64,000 nt of DNA, taken from NCBI RefSeq assembly GCF_014356525.2, contig NC_052507.1, forward strand, positions 41,886,295 through 41,950,294. The letters run 5' to 3'. Position 1 is the stretch's first letter, and every line of letters begins with the position of its first letter. Source of the DNA: Nilaparvata lugens (lineage: Eukaryota > Arthropoda > Insecta > Hemiptera > Delphacidae). Both the position numbers and the translations under genes were made by a program. Below, one piece after another: positions 58,818-64,000 of this stretch. The notes beneath the pieces were generated by a model. The model was not told the DNA's origin. It made no database searches and saw only the letters and a program-made list of their open reading frames with translations.

Positions 58818-61672
58818 ATGATAATAAAAATTTAGATATACACCCTTTGCTCGAATTTTTGTTCCTCAATATTCAAGGATTGAGCAGAAAATCATTACAT
58901 TTAGACGGCTACATTTCAAGTTTTAATAGTGGCGCAGAGGCTCCTATCTTATTTTTGTGCCTAACAGAACATTGGCTATGTCACGATGAATTGATCTATT
59001 CTCACCCCGATAATTTTTATTGTGCTGCCAACTTCTGCAGAACAAATCACATTAGGGGAGGGACTGCTATTTTTGTAGCTAATGACATTGAAACTAGAGC
59101 CCTGGATATAAGTGATTTCACCTCAGAATTTATATTTGAGGCTTCGGCTGTAATAGTAGACAAATTTAAAATTATTGTAGTCTGCATGTATCACTCTCCG
59201 GGTTATAACCCATATGAATTCTTGAGTGCTCTTGAGAATCTCCTTAGCCACTTATCTAAATGGGAAAATTACACTGTAATAGCGGGGGGTGATCTCAATG
59301 CTGATTTCGATGTTTTGACCTCAAAGAAAACAGTCTTAGAGTTCCTCAATTTACTTAGAGAATTCAACTGTTATTGTTTGAACTCACAGCCTACCAGAGG
59401 TGATAGCTGTCTCGATAATGTTTTTGTTAATTGTCATACTGATCGTGCAGAGAGTAGGGTAGTAAAGGACTTTCCGTTCACAGACCATGATGGTTTAGTT
59501 GTAAGATTAGTAAAACCTAAGATATCTAATATAACTCTGATAAGTGAGCCGAATGATCTGACTAGAAGTAGTTTTAAACATGTTTTCCCAGAGAGAAGCT
59601 TTCCACGACTTATTGAAAAGTTGAGATTTACTGATTGGAGTATGTTATCACATCATCACTTTCGTGATGCAATGGCAATGTTCAGTTTCTTTTTTATGAT
59701 ATTGACCAATATAATACATGTTTTCTTGGTTCTTAAGCCTTGTAGAATTATAAACAAAGTGAAAAAGAAAAATTGGTATACTCAGGATTTAGCCAAGGAA
59801 AAGGATAGGATAATTTCACTTCATTTATTACATAAAAGCACAGGCAGTGTCGAAATTAAGAACCAGTTGACTGCATTGAAAAAAGTCTATATCAGAGAGG
59901 TGACTAATGCCAAAGTTACTTATAATAGTAAACTTATCGAATCTAGCAATAATAAATGTAAGACTGCATGGGCTCTCATAAAAAAAAGTTGTAATATATC
60001 AAAAGGCGTTGAACCACTGATATCCCCAAATTCATTTAACAGTTACTGTGTTGAGTCCGTTGATAGGGTTGAAAAAGAGATTGTCAAACCTGATATATCA
60101 GTAAAAGATTGTATTAATAAAGTTAATGTTAGGCTAAATAGGTGTTTCGAGTGGAGACCTGTCACAATAATTGATGTTTTAACGGCAGCAAAACAGTTAA
60201 ATAACTCTTACAGCTATGATTATTATAACATGTCGAACAATTTTTTGAAAAAAATAATACCTCACATTGTGCAACCACTGACCGCATGCATAAACAGAAT
60301 ATTGCAAGAGGGGAAATTCCCTGAGGAACTTAAAATATCAAAGGTGTGCCCTATTTTCAAAAAGGGATCTAAAGATAAACCAGAGAGCTATCGTCCTGTG
60401 TCATTGGTGCCTGTTCTTTCTAAACTTATTGAAATAATAATATGTGAGCAAGTTGTTGTATTTTTGGAGGAAAATAACTTATTATCAAGAGTTCAGTTCG
60501 GCTTTAGAAAAGGCAAAGCAACTGTTGATGCCGTTGAGGGTTTGGTCCATGACATTTTGCAGGCATTTGAAAATAGGTCTTATGCACAGGTTACATTCTG
60601 TGACTCAAGAAAAGCATTTGAATGCGTCGACCATGGTGACTTGATAGAGAAACTTCATTATTACGGTTTTCGGGGAGTTTCTCTAACACTATTTGAGTCT
60701 TACCTGAAGAATAGAAAGCGGACCGTCTGCGTCAATGGAGAGTGGTCTGATGTAATTTTCCTGAAGTATGGCATACCTCAAGGATCCGTCCTGGGTCCTC
60801 TATTATTCCTTATAAGTATCAATGATTTGCTTCACAATGTTTTGAGCAGAGCAGTATTATATGCGGATGATACTACCTTTTTGAATGTCTCTAATGATAT
60901 GGCTAAGCTCTCAAATGTTGTTAATAACTCACTTGATGAAGCAGGAGCCTGGTTCAGAGCAAATGAATATCTTTTAAATGCTAATAAGACTGAAAATGTC
61001 ATATTTAGTCTAAGACCATATGATAATGAATATACTCAACAGGATATTGTAAATAATGTTAAATTTTTAGGGGTACACATTGATCATCAACTGACCTGGG
61101 GAAAACACATTGATTATTTAAAAGCTAGGCTTTCAAGAGTCATCTATCTCATTGGACGTCTGAAGCAATGTGTGACTCCACATAGTGTGAGAATGGCTTA
61201 CTTTGCGTTTTTTCAGTCCCTTATTAAATACTGTCTTCTTGTATGGGGAAATTCTCCGAGGGTTGCAGAGATATTGAGGTTGCAAAAGAAAGTTTTTAGA
61301 GTTATCAATGCTTCAGGTCCCTTGGATCACTGTAAGCCTATATTTATAAAATTAAATATTAAGACTGTCATCAATCTTTACATCTTTGAACTTGCTGCTT
61401 ACTCTTTAAAGAAATTACCAGAAACAACTCTTAATGAACATGTCCACTCACACAGCACACATAATAGGGGTAAAATGAATTTCCAATATTGCAGATTAAG
61501 TAAATCACTTAATAGTCACTGTATAATGTACAAAAAGGTTCACAATAGTTTGTTGGGGTCCATTAATAAATATTATAATATGACTTTTCTCAATAAATTG
61601 GATATTTGGCTGAGTGAAAATCCTTTCTATGACATTGAGGAATTCTTTGAGCATCCACACATAATTATTTAG
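58805..61672 (+). CDS. Non-LTR ORF2: APE endonuclease and reverse transcriptase, intact
   Basis: About 955 codons open to TAG at 61670. The endonuclease occupies residues 1-240: NIQGLSR, LTEHW, RGGTAIF, MYHSPGY, GGDLNAD (about 157) and TDHDGLV. RT runs from about 470 to 760: YRPVSLVPVLSKL, FGFRKGKATVDAV, the motif A block FCDSRKAFECVDH, YGIPQGSVLGPLLF and catalytic YADDTTF (about 681). Length and order are complete for a CR1/Jockey-like element. The frame has no ATG at its start (first codon after ORF1 stop overlap is GUG), consistent with frameshift expression. It lies in intron 1 of the zinc-finger gene, antisense to it. Enzymatic residues look intact, so only ORF1 seems damaged. Confidence 0.93.
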   Translation, partial: QNTVNDNKNLDIHPLLEFLFLNIQGLSRKSLHLDGYISSFNSGAEAPILFLCLTEHWLCHDELIYSHPDNFYCAANFCRTNHIRGGTAIFVANDIETRALDISDFTSEFIFEASAVIVDKFKIIVVCMYHSPGYNPYEFLSALENLLSHLSKWENYTVIAGGDLNADFDVLTSKKTVLEFLNLLREFNCYCLNSQPTRGDSCLDNVFVNCHTDRAESRVVKDFPFTDHDGLVVRLVKPKISNITLISEPNDLTRSSFKHVFPERSFPRLIEKLRFTDWSMLSHHHFRDAMAMFSFFFMILTNIIHVFLVLKPCRIINKVKKKNWYTQDLAKEKDRIISLHLLHKSTGSVEIKNQLTALKKVYIREVTNAKVTYNSKLIESSNNKCKTAWALIKKSCNISKGVEPLISPNSFNSYCVESVDRVEKEIVKPDISVKDCINKVNVRLNRCFEWRPVTIIDVLTAAKQLNNSYSYDYYNMSNNFLKKIIPHIVQPLTACINRILQEGKFPEELKISKVCPIFKKGSKDKPESYRPVSLVPVLSKLIEIIICEQVVVFLEENNLLSRVQFGFRKGKATVDAVEGLVHDILQAFENRSYAQVTFCDSRKAFECVDHGDLIEKLHYYGFRGVSLTLFESYLKNRKRTVCVNGEWSDVIFLKYGIPQGSVLGPLLFLISINDLLHNVLSRAVLYADDTTFLNVSNDMAKLSNVVNNSLDEAGAWFRANEYLLNANKTENVIFSLRPYDNEYTQQDIVNNVKFLGVHIDHQLTWGKHIDYLKARLSRVIYLIGRLKQCVTPHSVRMAYFAFFQSLIKYCLLVWGNSPRVAEILRLQKKVFRVINASGPLDHCKPIFIKLNIKTVINLYIFELAAYSLKKLPETTLNEHVHSHSTHNRGKMNFQYCRLSKSLNSHCIMYKKVHNSLLGSINKYYNMTFLNKLDIWLSENPFYDIEEFFEHPHIII

Positions 61673-61915
61673 TGTTAAGTATTAGAAGTGCTGAAGTGTT
61701 GTTTCAATCAATTCTGTTATTCAATTCCAAATTTTATTGTCTGTCCTGGTGTTATTTTCATTGTTTTTTTTATTTTTAATGTTTAAATTCTATATATATT
61801 ATGTTTTTATTCACCTCGGCTTTAGACTAAGGACTCTGCTCCGTTTTCATGACTTTGTCAATACATGTATAATTGTGAACGACAATAAAAACATTTGATT
61901 TGATTTGATTTTATT
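61673..61915 (+). other. 3' UTR and GATTT-repeat tail of the non-LTR element
   Basis: Ends with GACAATAAAAACATTTGATTT and further TTGAT repeats near 61885-61915, the short-repeat tail typical of CR1/Jockey-like elements. An AATAAA is present at about 61884. Confidence 0.7.
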
Positions 61916-62014
61916 TGTGATTTCCTAGTGAGGGTATTCAAAGTCTTTGGCTTATGAAATCGAACCTGGCACATTGATCGGACTACGACAAGCATTAGGG
62001 TAGGAATCGAACTA

Positions 62015-62200
62015 TTGGATATTAGCAACTATTGGATAGAGTGGAGGCTACGGTATAACTTCAAAGCGCGTCTCCATGTATCAGCATAAAAATTAACACC
62101 ATAATGAGGAAATTATTTTTCGTACTTGGGTGGGTCGAATAATTGAGATCAAAGTGGATTAATTTATTCTTGTATAGCCCACAATTATAGGAACTTACTC
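62015..62200 (-). repeat. Right member of the intron-1 inverted repeat pair
   Basis: Reverse complement of 54483-54660. Sequence 61916-62014 and 62201-62489 shows nothing else recognised. Confidence 0.75.
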
Positions 62201-62489
62201 CTATAATCTAATGACAGAAATCATTATTTTACTTTGTTACAGTGGGGTGCTGTTGATATGCGAAACAACCTTTTCCGTGGCGGACACTATATTACCAAGG
62301 AAAAAATATAGCATTAGCGCGCTTAAAAGATAGCGAGCTCTACCTTCTCTCCATTTTATTTTCAGCGTATAACACAACACATATAATATTACAGAATCCT
62401 TGAACATACTGTAAATAGAGAATTCATGAATGAAGCAATTAAAAAAATCTTAGTCAAATTAACAGTCACTTTGTGTTGGAGATCAGAGG

Positions 62490-62808
62490 CATGCTCCCAG
62501 AGAATTAAAATAGGCTATTGATGCCGGTGTAGCCATTGGGAAATCACTCTGTGCACCCTCATGAACTGTTCTGGGGCACTCCTTCACAAAATGTGTCTCA
62601 CAGTCTGGACTGCTCCACACTCACAGAAAGAAGAGTCAGCCTTCTCCCATTCATGCATGGTAAAGACACATCTACCTTCATGTGTTCGTACCCTGTTTGC
62701 CGACCAAGTTTTAAATCGAAACCTGGGGGCTTTTTGATGATACATGGAATACCAATGTCCTGCTTTGTTGAAAAGCAGAACATACATACACTGAATGCCA
62801 ATGTTCAC
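62490..62808 (-). pseudogene. C-terminal fragment of a non-LTR RT protein
   Basis: The minus-strand frame holds NRVRTHEGRCVFTMHEW and then SSFCECGAVQTVRHI, the Cys-rich C-terminal signature of many arthropod non-LTR RT proteins (C-x-CG...QT..HI...CP). A frameshift near 62585 moves the rest (KECPRT) to another frame. Short, 5'-truncated, dead. On the opposite strand an open frame is a shadow of it. Confidence 0.7.
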
Positions 62809-63019
62809 TCTTGCTGCCAGGCCTTAGTTAAACTGAAACTTGCATCTATGACTGTTGTTGTCGTTCTAACTGGTGGCTTACGAGATCGAAAACGGTTATG
62901 ATTGGCATCTTGTATATATCATCATCTTTTCTCTATGATATTACCAAACATGTAAAGAATTTTTAAACACAGGAAATAAACCCTTGAAAACAGCAAGTAG
63001 AGGACATTGGAATAGCTAC
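62809..63019. other. Intronic spacer before exon 1
   Basis: Nothing recognised. Confidence 0.4.
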
Positions 63020-63184
63020 CTCCTGTGCTATACAAGAGAAGTCCTTGTCGTACTTGAGCAGGCCCTGGTGGAAGACTTCCATCTCATAGGCACTCCACCG
63101 CTCGCTGTCTGTGTACTCGAAAGAGAGGAGGGGGTGACCGGCCGGCAGCGAAGGGGTTGGCTGCATCAGCTTCAGCATTGCCTC
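63020..63184 (-). CDS. ELM2-SANT zinc-finger corepressor gene, exon 1 in window (start of SANT)
   Basis: 165 bp (55 codons) between acceptor ATTGACAG and donor GTAGCT, phase 0 at both ends. After a linker it holds SERWSAYEMEVFHQGLLKYD and then KDFSCIAQE, the first two helices of a SANT domain. Joined to exon 2 this gives the classical corepressor SANT (W..E...F..AL..Y.KDF..IA..V..KT..QCV.FYY.WKK). With the two C-terminal C2H2 fingers it identifies a TRERF1/MIDEAS/ZNF541-type protein, known in vertebrates as the scaffold of HDAC1/2 (MiDAC-type) complexes in the nucleus. The ELM2 domain should be encoded off the right edge. Exact orthology is not provable here. Confidence 0.9.
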
Positions 63185-64000
63185 CTGTCAATTCATATTT
63201 CGTAACCATTATTTAAACATCCACATGAACAGTTTGATCCAATTTTAGAAAAAAAGGGATTGTTAGACCAACTGAATAAATTAGTGCAGTTTGAACAGTA
63301 GTGGAAGCTTAAACTGGATTGAATCATTTAGACTCAATATAAATCACATTTTAGCAAACTAAACTTAAATTTGATATAATCCATTTTAAGTTGTGATTTC
63401 GTTTAAACTGGCACTGCGCAAACGGATGACTCTTTTATCTGTCAGCTTGTATTTCTCAACTCAACTTGTTATGTATGACATGTTGATTTTTAATCTTTTT
63501 AGAAAATTGTATCAATGAGAGTATTATATTGATATAATAATGAAGCTTATTCACATCTTATATTCACATTAGATTCAAAATGAGGGATATCCTACTTTTC
63601 AGCAATAATAGGTGAATAAGTGAATAGATTCAATATATAACTACTAACCAGACACGAAGATTTCTTAAGGAAGTAATAAACTCAGTTGGACATTGGCTAA
63701 AAGTTCTAGATAAGTTCATCTTTTTCACGATAAAAAGTTCTCTCTCAGCACGTATTTTCATACTTTTTACTGTTTTATCTCATTTCGGTTGGGAATAAAA
63801 ATTATTTAACTATTTAAAGATGAGAAGAAATGTAGAAAAGCATATGATAATAATTTTTATCTTTAATTTTAATTTTTCAATTTCCTCATCTACTTGGTAA
63901 TTCACAAAACAATATAGTCATTGGAAGTGAGAAATAGAACAACCATCATTTTTCCTCTATTTCCTTGAACTTATTTATTCTGTGCTATTGAAATTCAAAA
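63185..64000. other. Upstream intron of the zinc-finger gene
   Basis: AT-rich, no exon or repeat recognised. Confidence 0.4.

Noticed and set aside
62536..62901. Plus-strand 121-codon frame
   Set aside because: Opposite strand of a recognisable non-LTR RT C-terminus.

Overview
The window looks like an AT-rich, repeat-dense insect nuclear genome, most likely hemipteran and plausibly a planthopper. This is inferred from non-LTR, P-like, TTAA-type and LTR elements side by side, insect-type DRE (TATCGATA) motifs, a DUF4806 gene of the kind common in arthropods, and multi-exon genes with kilobase introns. The species cannot be fixed from sequence reading alone. Most of the 64 kb is nested mobile DNA; the secure host coding sequence is two genes, both on the minus strand.

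Host gene 1 runs from beyond the right edge down to about 46618. It has five recognisable exons (63184-63020, 54376-54230, 53040-52966, 51703-51561, 46786-46618) joined by matching splice phases. They encode a SANT domain split over two exons and then two C2H2 zinc fingers, each split by an intron. This is the C-terminal half of an ELM2-SANT-zinc-finger corepressor of the TRERF1/MIDEAS/ZNF541 type (HDAC-complex scaffolds); the ELM2 part would lie off the right edge. Host gene 2 (26807-24971) is a three-exon DUF4806 gene. Its last exon carries an in-frame TAA inside the conserved domain. A cluster of DRE-like motifs at 27975-28010 is a candidate promoter.

Layout. 1-2400: GC-rich minisatellites (54-bp and 149-bp units). 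2950-15550: several copies of one dispersed repeat with GCCCTAGGGC-like ends, two of them inverted around a decayed non-LTR retrotransposon. That retrotransposon holds a piece of an endogenous alphavirus-like (virga/nege-like) replicase helicase between its gag-like ORF and its endonuclease-RT ORF, and an LTR-element 3' end inside the RT ORF. 15750-22440: a TTAA-flanked MITE, then a complete young LTR retroelement on the minus strand (786-bp LTRs, 4-bp TSD, gag-like ORF, no pol). 23300-28000: non-LTR fragment, partial LTR, host gene 2. 28750-34570: foldback element and a second, 5'-truncated LTR copy on the plus strand. 37036-38051: a CACTACC-ended element with a 7-bp TSD. 38.3-46.6 kb: mostly featureless intergenic DNA. 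46.6-63.2 kb: host gene 1, whose introns contain two long foldback elements, a P-like element with a THAP exon, and a nearly intact non-LTR retrotransposon antisense to the gene.

The most notable observations are the viral-helicase/non-LTR chimera, a canonical UUUAAAC -1 frameshift heptamer in the correct phase at the ORF1/ORF2 junction of the intronic retrotransposon, and two ultra-short (32 and 36 bp) terminus-terminus remnants with intact TSDs that resemble P-type excision footprints.
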